Positions 36,325 through 44,477 of a stretch of DNA of 64,000 nucleotides are shown here, in pieces. Source of the stretch: Butyrivibrio sp. MC2013 (GTDB lineage: Bacteria; Bacillota; Clostridia; Lachnospirales; Lachnospiraceae); contig NZ_AUKE01000008.1 in NCBI RefSeq assembly GCF_000424585.1, forward strand, positions 124,001 to 188,000, read 5' to 3'. The position numbers were made by a program, and so were the translations under genes. Positions within the stretch are counted from its first letter, which is position 1. Every line of letters starts with the position of its first letter. A model generated the notes under the pieces. The model saw only the letters and a list, made by a program, of their open reading frames with translations, searched no databases and was not told the DNA's origin.

Positions 36325-36352
36325 ATATCGGAAAACTCAGCGAATTAATTTA
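36325..36352 (-). promoter_or_regulatory. Sigma-D-like promoter of the chemoreceptor gene
   Basis: On the minus strand TAAA (36349-36352), 16 bases, then TCCGATAT (36325-36332) matches the flagellar consensus except for one base. It lies 70 bases before the start codon. Confidence 0.5.
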
Positions 36353-36420
36353 TTTTCTTTCAGATCAAAAACATATCTATTGAAAACATGGACGCATTTA
36401 TGATCATGTAATCAACTGCA

Positions 36421-36534
36421 ATTCACGACATAGAAGTGCATCCATACACTTCTAAGCATGTCCAAATACATCCTTGTATTCACGACATAGAAGTGCATCC
36501 ATACACTTCTAAGCATGTCCAAATACATCCTTGT
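36421..36534. repeat. 57-bp tandem duplication
   Basis: Two identical 57-bp units (36421-36477 and 36478-36534) lie end to end between the chemoreceptor and mgtE genes. Each contains AGAAGTG / CACTTCT, able to form a 7-bp hairpin. The spacer 36256-36642 otherwise holds only the promoter and a terminator. Confidence 0.95.
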
Positions 36535-36560
36535 ATTCATTACATATATCAGCAGGGCAT

Positions 36561-36598
36561 AAAAAATCTGCCGGAAAGCTTAAGAAGCTTCCGGCAGA
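36561..36598 (-). terminator. mgtE terminator
   Basis: On the minus strand TCTGCCGG-AAGCTT / AAGCTT-CCGGCAGA forms a strong stem followed by six T residues (36561-36566). This is a textbook factor-independent terminator. Confidence 0.93.
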
Positions 36599-36642
36599 AA
36601 CTATAAAGCCACTATGCAATTATAAAAACAGTTCTTCATCCG

Positions 36643-37998
36643 CTAAGCAGTAAGATGAAGAAGCGTGGATGCGATCTTGAAATATGTGAGCAGTGATATA
36701 GCATCCACAATAGTGGTGATCATAGGACTGGCCATTACAGCGGGATCAAGGCCTATCCTGTCTGATAGCAGAGGTAACAGGCAACCTACGCACTTAGCGA
36801 TAATGACTACCATTACCAGTGTAAGACATACAGTAAGCGCAATAGCTATACCGATCTTATCAAGGAGAAGGAGCTTTATAAAATTGGCAGTAGCCAAAGT
36901 CAGGCCGCATATAGCTGCTACCCTTATCTCCTTCCATAAGGTCCTGAATATATCACTGAATCTGATCTCATCCAGGGATATACCACGGATAATGGATACA
37001 CTGGCCTGGGAACCGGCATTACCTCCGGTATCCATCAGCATGGGTATATAAGCCGTCAGTATCACGTACTTTGAAAGCGCATTTTCAAAACTTGTAATGA
37101 TAGCACCGGTAAAGGTGGCACTTATCATAAGTAGGAGTAGCCAGGGCATCCTCTTCTTGTAGGTCTCAAAGATACCGGTCTTCAGATAAGGCTTATCCGA
37201 AGGAACGATAGCTGCCATCTTTTCAATATCTTCCGTGGTCTCTTCTTCCAGAATGTCCACTACGTCGTCCACGGTGATGATACCCACCATTCGCCTCTCA
37301 TTATCCACAACAGGCATGGCGGTAAAGCCGTACTTGGCTATGGTCCTTGCTGCATCCTCCCTATCATCCATGGTATTGATGGAGATAACATTATCATTCA
37401 TGATATCCCCTATTATGGACTCTTCTGATAGTATGAGCAGATACCTGAGGGCAACCGTGCCCACAAGGACACGCCTGGAATCCAGCACATAACAGATGTT
37501 GACAGTCTCGGAATCAAGTCCGATCCTGCGGATTCTCTCTATAGCCTGCCCTATGGTCATATCCATCTTCAGATCCACGTACTCCACTGTCATTACAGAG
37601 CCTGCGGAATCTTCGGGATAACGGAGCAGGTGATTTATATCCTGTCTGGTCTCAGGGTTTGCGTTTGCGAGGAGTTTCTTTACAATGCCTGCCGGCATCT
37701 CCTCCAGAAAATCTGCCGCATCATCTGCGTACAGATTATTGATGATGTTGGATGCTTCTCGATCTGACAGATATTGGATGATATACTGCTGATCATCACT
37801 TTCCAGCTCGGCAAATACATCTGCCGCCATATCTTTTGGGAGTATCCTGAACAGTTTCAGGGACTCCTCATCCTTCATCTCACCCATTACAAGTGCCACG
37901 TCTACACTCTGCATATCGGTGAGAAGCTGTCTCAGATCATTAAAGCGCTTATCCGCAAGAAGGCTGCGGATCAGCTCCAGATAGTTCTTCTCTTCCAT
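36643..37998 (-). CDS. mgtE: Magnesium transporter MgtE
   Basis: MgtE is a Mg2+-gated channel. The 451-residue protein has the cytoplasmic N domain (about 1-130, ADVFAELESDDQQYIIQYL), two CBS domains (about 135-255), the plug helix and five membrane helices with the pore signature MLMDTGGNAGSQASV. The ATG at 37998 has AAGGAG seven bases upstream. A short leader ORF starts 82 bases upstream and overlaps its first 50 bases in another frame. No M-box riboswitch is recognisable. Confidence 0.95.
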   Translation of the reverse strand: MEEKNYLELIRSLLADKRFNDLRQLLTDMQSVDVALVMGEMKDEESLKLFRILPKDMAADVFAELESDDQQYIIQYLSDREASNIINNLYADDAADFLEEMPAGIVKKLLANANPETRQDINHLLRYPEDSAGSVMTVEYVDLKMDMTIGQAIERIRRIGLDSETVNICYVLDSRRVLVGTVALRYLLILSEESIIGDIMNDNVISINTMDDREDAARTIAKYGFTAMPVVDNERRMVGIITVDDVVDILEEETTEDIEKMAAIVPSDKPYLKTGIFETYKKRMPWLLLLMISATFTGAIITSFENALSKYVILTAYIPMLMDTGGNAGSQASVSIIRGISLDEIRFSDIFRTLWKEIRVAAICGLTLATANFIKLLLLDKIGIAIALTVCLTLVMVVIIAKCVGCLLPLLSDRIGLDPAVMASPMITTIVDAISLLTYFKIASTLLHLTA

Positions 37999-38080
37999 GC
38001 CATTTCTCCTTAGGATTTGGTTTTAATAGAGTGCATAATCGGGGCACAGGGTTGTCAGTACTAATACGTTTTTCCTTCAT
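37949..38080 (-). CDS. Possible 43-codon leader peptide overlapping the mgtE start
   Basis: An ATG at 38080 has a near-perfect AAAAGGAGGTGG site, stronger than that of mgtE. It reads MKEKRISTDNPVPRLC, continues with KPNPKEKW and DPQPSCG, and stops at 37949 inside mgtE. Seven of 43 residues are... proline-rich in character (P at 11, 13, 21, 23, 38, 40). GGTTTTAAT around its start pairs perfectly with ATTAAAACC just upstream of the mgtE ribosome site. This suggests translational control, but expression is unproven. Confidence 0.5.
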   Translation of the reverse strand: MKEKRISTDNPVPRLCTLLKPNPKEKWHGREELSGADPQPSCG

Positions 38081-38087
38081 TAAAACC
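38019..38087 (-). promoter_or_regulatory. Long-range stem in the mgtE leader
   Basis: GGTTTTAAT / ATTAAAACC (9 bp, at 38019-38027 and 38079-38087) would join the leader-ORF start region with the sequence just before the mgtE ribosome site. Ribosomes on the leader would prevent or permit this pairing. Confidence 0.45.
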
Positions 38088-38257
38088 ACCTCCTTTTCTC
38101 AAATGACACGGTCAACAGGTTAGTTCTTAGAGATCATAATTATCACAGACATATGCCTGTTATAATGATAGCTAATCTGTAAGAATTTGTATTTACCGAA
38201 TTACAATACCACAATTTGAGCGCTTTGTATCATGTTTTTATAATATCACTTGATTTT

Positions 38258-39274
38258 TTATCCCCACTCATCAGCTATTTTTTTTATATTGACATCTTCC
38301 AGGCCGCCTTCCAAGGCTCTTATCCTGCAGCAGTCCATAAGTGCCCTTTCGCCGGCTTTGAAGCTTGTCCAGTCCTTTGCTTTGAGCATACTCTTCAGAT
38401 ACTTGTCAGAGCCTTCAAAGCAGCCTGACATATAGGACCACAGCTCCTTCATCTTGAAGAATACATTCTTGTCAGTCCTAAGTTCCTGCCTGTATATAGC
38501 TTCCAGCTCAGTTAAAAAAAAGCGAAATTCATCCTTATTTATGATCTCTCCGCCTTTTATCTGCCTTGCAAGCGAAGGGTCTGCGACTATCCCCCTTCCC
38601 AGCATCACTGAAGAGAGCTTGCTATCCTCCCCCTGACCAAAGGCCTCTACCACCTTGGCATAGTCATCAGTATTAAAGATATTACCGTTATAGGCCACTT
38701 TGGAGGGTGATATCTCATATGCCTTCCTAAAGGCTGTCATATCAGGCAATCCCTTGTAGAACTGCTTCTGAACCCTGGGATGGATGATCAGCTCCCTAAT
38801 GGGATATAGTTTATATACTTCTGATATAGCCTCCATCTCATCAGGGCTGTTTATTCCTATCCTGGTCTTTACAGACAAGAGCTCTCCTTCATCTCCCAGG
38901 CAGTCAAAGACTTCATCAAAAAAGTTCTTTAGAGCCGCCGTATCTCTAAGAAAGCCTGATCCTTTTTTCTTGGCAGTTACAGTACCGGAAGGGCAGCCAA
39001 GGTTAAGGTTAATCTCTTCATAGCCCATGTCCCTAAGATAATGAAATGCCCATACCAGGTCAGGAGCCGAATTGGTAAGCAGCTGAGGTATCAGATCCTG
39101 CCCCTTGTTATTCTCAGGGTCTACCTCTCTTTGATCCCTCTTTTTGATATTATGATCTGAAAACACACTGATAAAGGGAGTGTAGTAATGATCGATACCG
39201 CCAAATAGTTCCCTGTGAAGTCTCCTGTAATATACGTTTGTGATCCCCTCCATAGGGGCATAAGTTATCTTCAT
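38258..39274 (-). CDS. dus: tRNA-dihydrouridine synthase
   Basis: Dus reduces uridines in tRNA D-loops with FMN. The 338-residue protein has the start ITYAPMEGITNVYYR, the catalytic-cysteine segment EINLNLGCPSGTVTAKKKGSGFL, SVKTRIGIN and VMLGRGIVADP. The ATG at 39274 has GGA seven bases upstream; a TTG at 39286 is an alternative. It lies just after the terminator of the EAL gene, so it may depend on read-through or a promoter inside that gene. Confidence 0.92.
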   Translation of the reverse strand: MKITYAPMEGITNVYYRRLHRELFGGIDHYYTPFISVFSDHNIKKRDQREVDPENNKGQDLIPQLLTNSAPDLVWAFHYLRDMGYEEINLNLGCPSGTVTAKKKGSGFLRDTAALKNFFDEVFDCLGDEGELLSVKTRIGINSPDEMEAISEVYKLYPIRELIIHPRVQKQFYKGLPDMTAFRKAYEISPSKVAYNGNIFNTDDYAKVVEAFGQGEDSKLSSVMLGRGIVADPSLARQIKGGEIINKDEFRFFLTELEAIYRQELRTDKNVFFKMKELWSYMSGCFEGSDKYLKSMLKAKDWTSFKAGERALMDCCRIRALEGGLEDVNIKKIADEWG

Positions 39275-39288
39275 ATCTTTGTCCAAAA

Positions 39289-39320
39289 CAAAAGAAGAGA
39301 AAGCTCCTTCTCTTCTTTTG
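39289..39320 (-). terminator. Terminator between the EAL gene and dus
   Basis: CAAAAGAAGAGAA (39289-39301) and TTCTCTTCTTTTG (39308-39320) form a perfect 13-bp stem followed on the minus strand by TTTTGG. It ends 14 bases before the dus ATG. Confidence 0.8.
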
Positions 39321-39344
39321 AAAAAACTCCTTGCATAAACTGTA

Positions 39345-41642
39345 TCAGTGCTTCATCATGCCCACATACTTCTCTTCAAATTCATCAACCGGAAGAGGCT
39401 TACTGAAATAATATCCCTGGAAGATGGAGCAGCCCATATCTCTGAGGAATTCCACCTGGCTCTTCTTCTCCACGCCTTCGGTGATAACCTTCATATCAAG
39501 CTGATGCGCCAGGCTGATGACTGAATCCAGGATCATCCTACTGCGCTCCCTGTTCTCTGTCTCATGAAGGAACTCCATGTCAATCTTGAGAACATCCGCA
39601 GGCATATCTTTGAGCATGCTCAGTGATGAGTAGCCTGTTCCAAAATCATCTATCTCAAACTCAAAGCCTACATTATGAAGCCTGTTAATTATCTTAAACT
39701 GCCTATCAGGCTCATTCATAAGAGCTGACTCTGTGATCTCAAGTTTAAGTTTTGCAGGGTCTATTTTATAACGGTCTACCAGTCCTGTAAATATTTTATA
39801 GATATCAAGATAATAAAAATCCTTGGGCGAGATATTTACGGATATATGGAGATTCTCAAATACCGTGCCCTTCCAGTCGCATAGCTGCCGCGCAGCCAGT
39901 TCCCACACATGAAGATCCAGCTTATATAGGCAGCCGGTCTTTTCTAGGATACTTATAAATGCACCGGGAGCCAGGATTCCCTTGCCGGGATCATTCCATC
40001 TTACCAGCGCTTCCGCGCCAAGAGGACGGCCCTCAGGGTCAACCTGAGGCTGGAGATAGATCAGGAACTCATTCCTTGCAACAGCCCTGTCAAGGTGGTT
40101 GGCCACCTGTCTGTCATGGAGTATGGTGGACATCATCTCGTCATCATAAACAGCGATCTTATTTTCAGAGAAATCACTGATGGTGCTGATAGCCATATTG
40201 GCCCTGTCACACATAAGTGATACATCCATCTCATGATTGGATACTTCATAAACGCCGCAATGTATCGTCATAGTATAATAACTGGACGTGATAATATTAG
40301 TAATACCTCTAAGCTGGTCCAGAAAATAAAATTCATCGTATATACTCTTTCTGGACAATATGGCAAACTGATCCGCCACAGTCCTTCCCAGAAGTTCTTC
40401 CTTGTGCAGAGCCATAGAGAGCATGGCACCCATCTTTTGTATGATCTCATTGCCCTTATCAAAGCCAAAGAGATCATTGACCATCTTGAAATCCCTGACA
40501 TTGGTGCAGATCACTATATAGTCATCCTCGGGATACTTTCTCATCCTCTCGGATGCAGCCTCATAGAAGCCCTCTTTATTGAGGAGTCCCGTAAGTTCAT
40601 CATGGGTAGCCTTGAAATGCTCAGCCTGCAGGGTTATCTGTTCCTGGGTCCTGTCGGATACGTTGATATAATGACCTATAAGCTCATCGTGTCTGTCCTT
40701 GATCCGTCCGGAATCCACCTTGACATATCTGACAGAATTATCCAGATTTGGAATCTCTATCATCCAGCTGTCCCTGTCCTTATTACGGGCATCCCTGACT
40801 GCCAAAATTTCATCAAGCTTAATCTTAAGAGCTTCCACATCTCCTCTGTTTAGATGTAGAAAGTCAAAAACAAGCTCATTGGATTCTATGATATGTCCCT
40901 CAGCATCAAATACGCACAGGCCGCTGTTAAGGTTTCTCAATGTCTCGTGTATAGTGATCTTGGTCAGCTGCTCGGGGCTTAAATGGCACATTACAAAATA
41001 GCAGGCAAATACAATAAGTACATTGCTGCTCTGCAGGATAAGCTTATTAAGGTTAAGATAGCCATTGGACAGGCCCACCATGGTAGCGATCAGGAATACA
41101 AAAAGTATGGTGCCGTATCTGTTGCGATATACACCTCTTGATACTATATACTTGTAAACAAGGGGCGTCAGTGTGAAAAGGCTGAATATGATCAGGATAC
41201 CAAAATGAATATATGCTCCCGGATACTGATGATGCAGGACATAATTGTTACCGTTTTCCAGTGTGGGCTCCATCTCCACTGTAAACACGGTATTTTTCTT
41301 GATATTAGTCAGCATCAGGATGATATCACAATCTCCTATGATACCTACCAGTGAAAAGATCTTCTTATTCCTTGATTTGATGGAATAATCCCAGACCAAA
41401 GTCCAGACGAACATGAGCTGTACTGTAGAGCCCAGATAATACAGGGATTCCAGCAGCAAAATAGTATCAACATTACCTGCAACGCTGCAGATCATATTGA
41501 TAAAGACTTCCAGAAATCCCAGGCCAAACATGCCTGCAAATTCCTTATATGAAGGCCGCCTTTCAAAGAGGACCCACATCAGTCCCACAACATCAGCAAC
41601 AAGTATCAGTCCCAGAAAAAACAAGGTAGAAGCCACGTCCAT
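39345..41642 (-). CDS. Membrane c-di-GMP phosphodiesterase with degenerate GGDEF domain
   Basis: The 765-residue protein has about seven to eight N-terminal membrane helices (1-230), a PAS-like region (about 240-345), a GGDEF-like domain (about 350-500) and an EAL domain (about 515-760). The GGDEF position reads VADQF, so it should not make c-di-GMP. The EAL domain keeps GAEALVRW, VNISP, LEITES, DDFGTGYSS, LKID and ITEGVE, so hydrolysis is expected. GGGAG supports the ATG at 41642. A perfect sigma-D -10 box lies upstream. Confidence 0.92.
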   Translation of the reverse strand: MDVASTLFFLGLILVADVVGLMWVLFERRPSYKEFAGMFGLGFLEVFINMICSVAGNVDTILLLESLYYLGSTVQLMFVWTLVWDYSIKSRNKKIFSLVGIIGDCDIILMLTNIKKNTVFTVEMEPTLENGNNYVLHHQYPGAYIHFGILIIFSLFTLTPLVYKYIVSRGVYRNRYGTILFVFLIATMVGLSNGYLNLNKLILQSSNVLIVFACYFVMCHLSPEQLTKITIHETLRNLNSGLCVFDAEGHIIESNELVFDFLHLNRGDVEALKIKLDEILAVRDARNKDRDSWMIEIPNLDNSVRYVKVDSGRIKDRHDELIGHYINVSDRTQEQITLQAEHFKATHDELTGLLNKEGFYEAASERMRKYPEDDYIVICTNVRDFKMVNDLFGFDKGNEIIQKMGAMLSMALHKEELLGRTVADQFAILSRKSIYDEFYFLDQLRGITNIITSSYYTMTIHCGVYEVSNHEMDVSLMCDRANMAISTISDFSENKIAVYDDEMMSTILHDRQVANHLDRAVARNEFLIYLQPQVDPEGRPLGAEALVRWNDPGKGILAPGAFISILEKTGCLYKLDLHVWELAARQLCDWKGTVFENLHISVNISPKDFYYLDIYKIFTGLVDRYKIDPAKLKLEITESALMNEPDRQFKIINRLHNVGFEFEIDDFGTGYSSLSMLKDMPADVLKIDMEFLHETENRERSRMILDSVISLAHQLDMKVITEGVEKKSQVEFLRDMGCSIFQGYYFSKPLPVDEFEEKYVGMMKH

Positions 41643-41699
41643 GATTGTCTCCCTTATCTGCCCAAAAGCATAAAACAACACATAAAACTATCTTTAGAT

Positions 41700-41707
41700 A
41701 TATCGGC
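41700..41707 (-). promoter_or_regulatory. Sigma-D-like -10 box of the phosphodiesterase gene
   Basis: GCCGATAT on the minus strand matches the flagellar -10 consensus exactly, 58 bases before the start codon. The -35 region is poor (TTTA at 16 bases). Confidence 0.4.
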
Positions 41708-41722
41708 TTCGACTGACAATAA

Positions 41723-41850
41723 CTAAACTATATTCCGTATGCCTTCACATATCCTGCGCGCAATCCTGGGATCATTCATGGTATATAAATGGATCCCATC
41801 TGTATCACTGACCAGTAGGTCTATGATCTCCTTGTATGTGCTGATAGCAG
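41723..41850 (-). pseudogene. metF fragment (C-terminus)
   Basis: The minus strand reads [20 protein letters not shown] followed by MNDPRIARRICEGIRNIV and a stop. That is the typical C-terminal end of methylenetetrahydrofolate reductase. No upstream part is present; it is joined out of frame to a metE fragment. Confidence 0.75.
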
Positions 41851-42036
41851 CTTCCTACCTGAGAGGCGAATCTCTGTATCATCCTCAAGCTCAGGCACGA
41901 TATAGTGGTAGTTGGTATTAAACCACTTCTTCATGGCAAGAGCTTTGACATCGCCCTTCTCACCCTGATAGCCCCTTGCCATAGCAAAATATGTATCCAT
42001 TTCAGATAATCCCAGCGACAGAGCCAGCTTGTTCAA
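41851..42036 (-). pseudogene. metE internal fragment
   Basis: The frame reads [14 protein letters not shown] and [20 protein letters not shown], which belongs to the N-terminal domain of cobalamin-independent methionine synthase. Only about 60 residues of some 750 remain, with no proper start or end. Confidence 0.8.
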
Positions 42037-42039
42037 CAT

Positions 42040-42226
42040 GCTGATCGGTCTAAACGGCTACACAATATGCAGCGGCGTTATCAGCGAAGAATTAAACGGT
42101 CCCAATATTATCGCAAGGCCCCTGAAGGTAGACGATCATATGGAAATCGGATATATACTTCCCGCATTTTTGACGCCTTCGCAACTAACAGTTAGTTACA
42201 TTGATATACTAAAACAATTAATCTGA
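42040..42226 (+). pseudogene. LysR-family regulator fragment (C-terminus)
   Basis: The plus strand reads [20 protein letters not shown] then NIIARPLKVDDHMEIGYI and ends LKQLI. This pattern is the effector-domain end of a LysR-type regulator, plausibly of the methionine genes. The N-terminal DNA-binding part is missing. Confidence 0.7.
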
Positions 42227-42233
42227 ATTTCTC

Positions 42234-42262
42234 TTGAATATTGTTTTTCGCTGTGATATTAT
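42234..42262 (+). promoter_or_regulatory. tRNA-Leu promoter
   Basis: TTGAAT (42234-42239), 17 bases, TATTAT (42257-42262), with TGA just before the -10 giving an extended -10. The tRNA begins 17 bases further on. Confidence 0.8.
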
Positions 42263-42278
42263 AAACAAGCGTTTGGAT

Positions 42279-42362
42279 GCCGATGTGTCGGAACTGGCAG
42301 ACGAGACAGACTCAAAATCTGTTGTCAGCAATGGCGTATGGGTTCGAGTCCCATTATCGGCA
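42279..42362 (+). tRNA. tRNA-Leu (anticodon CAA)
   Basis: The sequence folds as a class II tRNA. The acceptor stem GCCGATG pairs with TATCGGC, with A as discriminator. The anticodon arm ACAGA-CTCAAAA-TCTGT gives CAA. A long variable arm and the T-arm GTTCGAGTC are present. CCA is not encoded. A strong terminator follows. Confidence 0.95.
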
Positions 42363-42368
42363 CGCATT

Positions 42369-42400
42369 ATCCCCCGGAAGATTTCTTCCGGGGGATTTTT
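42369..42400 (+). terminator. tRNA-Leu terminator
   Basis: ATCCCCCGGAAG / CTTCCGGGGGAT around a short loop, followed by TTTTT. Confidence 0.92.
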
Positions 42401-42575
42401 ATGTGAGCCCCTGAAACTCCGTAAACAGTCGGTTACCCTCACCAAAAGCCGTAGGTGCAAGCTGTGACGGCAAAGATTTCCAAATCATAGAAACCTTTGG
42501 GAACTCGCTAAGCTTGGGGTGTTTTGCAAAGTAGCGTTCATACGCGCCTATAATATTGGATAGTGCCTCCTTCAT
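42399..42575 (-). pseudogene. Small ORF, probably a gene fragment, unrecognised
   Basis: A 58-codon frame starts at an ATG (42575), reads KEALSNIIGAYERYFAKHP and PSQLAPTAFGEGNRLFTEF, and stops inside the tRNA terminator. In-frame codons upstream reach a stop at about 42600 with no ribosome site. The composition looks protein-like, so it may be the end of a decayed gene. I do not recognise the family. Confidence 0.4.
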
Positions 42576-42602
42576 AGCAGCAACATCTTTAAAATTTTAT
42601 TA

Positions 42603-43796
42603 TTATTGCGAATCAGAAAGCCACCTTGCAATATCAAGTATCCTTATACCCTCATGCTGAGTCTCTTCATGCTTTGTCCTTGCAATAATCATTTTCGGAT
42701 AAGCATCCTTTATACTCAAAAGAGGTGACAGTTCTCTATTATATGTTTCTTCTCGCGAAATATCATCAGATACCTGTATATATAGCTTTTCGCCTTCTTT
42801 TATAGCAACAAAATCAACTTCTTTTGCGTATAGTTTTCCAACATATACTTCATATCCTCTACGTAGCAGTTCCAGTGCCACTATATTTTCATAAAGATGT
42901 CCATAATCCGCATCCTTGGTTCCTAATTCAGCAAAACGAAATGATAAATCTGCAAGATAATATTTCTTATCTGACTCAAGATATTTTTTCCCTTTGATAT
43001 CATATCGCTGAATTTGATAAAACAAAAAAGAGCGACATAAATAATCAATATAAGCACCAACAGTTTTATCATTAGTTTTATAGGTTCCTGATGTAAGTTT
43101 TGCTGCTACATTTCTTATAGAAGTCTGATTGCCCACATTATCCATCAAGAAATTACCTATCATAACCAGCAGATCTTCATTTTCAATTTTAAATTTTGTT
43201 ACTATATCTTTTGTGATGGTAGTCCTGTATATTCCATTAACATATTTTCTGGCATCTTCTTCTGTCTTATATAAATAAGAACCAGCCATCCCACCTTTTT
43301 TAACATAATCATCAAATGCAACATCTACATCATCAGATGGATAGTATTTCAAATACTCATTAAATGAAAACGGATATAGTTTTATTTCAAATACTCTTCC
43401 ACCAAACAATGTCGCAAGATCGCTTGAAAGAAGGAATGCATTAGATCCGGTAAGGTATATATCATACAATTCTTCCTCATATATACTATTGATAACTCTT
43501 TCAAAGCCCTCACACATCTGAACTTCATCAATAAACAGGTAATTATTCTTTTCTGCATCATATTGCTGTTCGATGTACGCATAAAGTTTATCTCCATCAA
43601 GAAAAGATTCATTCTTTTTTAGATTCAACTTAATGCGTACAATATTAGCGGTTTTTTCTTGCGAAATATTATCAATGAGTGCATCCATAAGTTTTGATTT
43701 TCCGCTTCTGCGAACGCCTGTTATAACTTTAATATCTGGAATATCTTTTACCGCCAAGAGGGCGTTTAAATAGTGATTCCTTTGAATTAGTCTCAT
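42603..43796 (-). CDS. AAA-family ATPase with DUF4143 domain
   Basis: The 397-residue protein has an AAA_14 ATPase domain with Walker A GVRRSGKSK (about 27-35) and Walker B NYLFIDEVQ, followed by a DUF4143 region and a nuclease-like end VDFVAIKEGEKLYIQV. Such ATPases are common in accessory DNA; their function is unknown. Codon use is AT-rich compared with flanking genes. AGGTGA supports the ATG at 43796. It seems to have landed inside an Rhs Hint gene remnant. Confidence 0.9.
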   Translation of the reverse strand: MRLIQRNHYLNALLAVKDIPDIKVITGVRRSGKSKLMDALIDNISQEKTANIVRIKLNLKKNESFLDGDKLYAYIEQQYDAEKNNYLFIDEVQMCEGFERVINSIYEEELYDIYLTGSNAFLLSSDLATLFGGRVFEIKLYPFSFNEYLKYYPSDDVDVAFDDYVKKGGMAGSYLYKTEEDARKYVNGIYRTTITKDIVTKFKIENEDLLVMIGNFLMDNVGNQTSIRNVAAKLTSGTYKTNDKTVGAYIDYLCRSFLFYQIQRYDIKGKKYLESDKKYYLADLSFRFAELGTKDADYGHLYENIVALELLRRGYEVYVGKLYAKEVDFVAIKEGEKLYIQVSDDISREETYNRELSPLLSIKDAYPKMIIARTKHEETQHEGIRILDIARWLSDSQ

Positions 43797-43814
43797 ATTT
43801 TTCACCTCATAAAC

Positions 43815-43860
43815 AGTATACTTCATTTCGCAAATTTAAACAATTTTTAAATTTGCGAAA
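43815..43860 (-). promoter_or_regulatory. Promoter and perfect palindromic operator of the ATPase gene
   Basis: On the minus strand TTGTTT (43838-43843), 17 bases, TATACT (43815-43820). A palindrome with 15-bp perfect arms, TTTCGCAAATTTAAA / TTTAAATTTGCGAAA (43826-43860, 5-base centre), covers the -35 and most of the spacer. That position suits a repressor, possibly autoregulation. Confidence 0.65.
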
Positions 43861-43868
43861 TAAAAAGA

Positions 43869-44420
43869 TCAGATACCTCTACTAGAGATAGCGACTTCAA
43901 AATAATATATCGATACTGAGTCTATTAGGTGCTGCCAACGCTTGTTCTGAAGGTGGATCTCATTGCCTTCGTTATCTACAAGGATTGTACCTACTGCCAG
44001 CATTTCTGCTGTTACAAAGCCGGTATCCTTCACATAGAAGGGATGAGTAGGAGTTGTTACTATCTCCTCCGTCTCAGCCTTCTTGCCATCTTCGCCATCC
44101 TTACTGATAGTCAGGTGGATCAGCTCATCAGTCTCATTGACATAGGTCTCTAATACCATCTGGCAAGTGACATCACCGGTATCAGGATCTTCTGACAGAA
44201 CATAGTCACCTGCCTGTATTTCCTCTATGGGGACAGATCCTTCACTGGTCGCGACTAGAGTACCAAAGGCAAAGCAGTATGGCGAGTTCATACCTCCTAC
44301 TATTGCGCCACTAATAGCTCCGGACATAAAGCCATCACATGCACCGTCTATGGCTACTTGCCCAGTCTTTTTAAGGTTCCCTCCACTGGCAAAAAGGCGA
44401 TAGCTGCAATTATAACTGTG
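43869..44420 (-). pseudogene. Truncated Rhs/polymorphic-toxin Hint domain
   Basis: The frame reads GNLKKTGQVAIDGACDGFMS, then NSPYCFAFGTLVATSEGSVP and TTPTHPFYVKDTGFVTAEML, a pretoxin Hint domain (a self-cleaving splicing-like module). It begins upstream of the first ATG without a start and stops after SIYYFEVA, where toxins normally continue past the cleavage site. No toxin domain remains. It is the tail of a lost Rhs gene. Confidence 0.8.
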
Positions 44421-44433
44421 CCCGATAAAGAAG

Positions 44434-44463
44434 GTAATGGTGGATTATTTGTCCGCCATTACC
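44434..44463. terminator. Hairpin after the Rhs tip gene
   Basis: GGTAATGG and CCATTACC enclose GGA / TCC, giving an 11-bp stem with one interior mismatch. It lies 15 bases after the stop of the gene at 44478 and may end its transcript. Confidence 0.5.
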
Positions 44464-44477
44464 ATTTAAGAATTGTA

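Noticed and set aside
36421..36534. CRISPR array
   Set aside because: The two units are directly adjacent with no spacers and no cas genes are present.
37999..38220. M-box magnesium riboswitch before mgtE
   Set aside because: None of the conserved M-box blocks could be recognised on the minus strand.
42234..42467. Open reading frames on both strands across the tRNA
   Set aside because: They run through a well-formed tRNA-Leu and its terminator; no ribosome site or recognisable protein.
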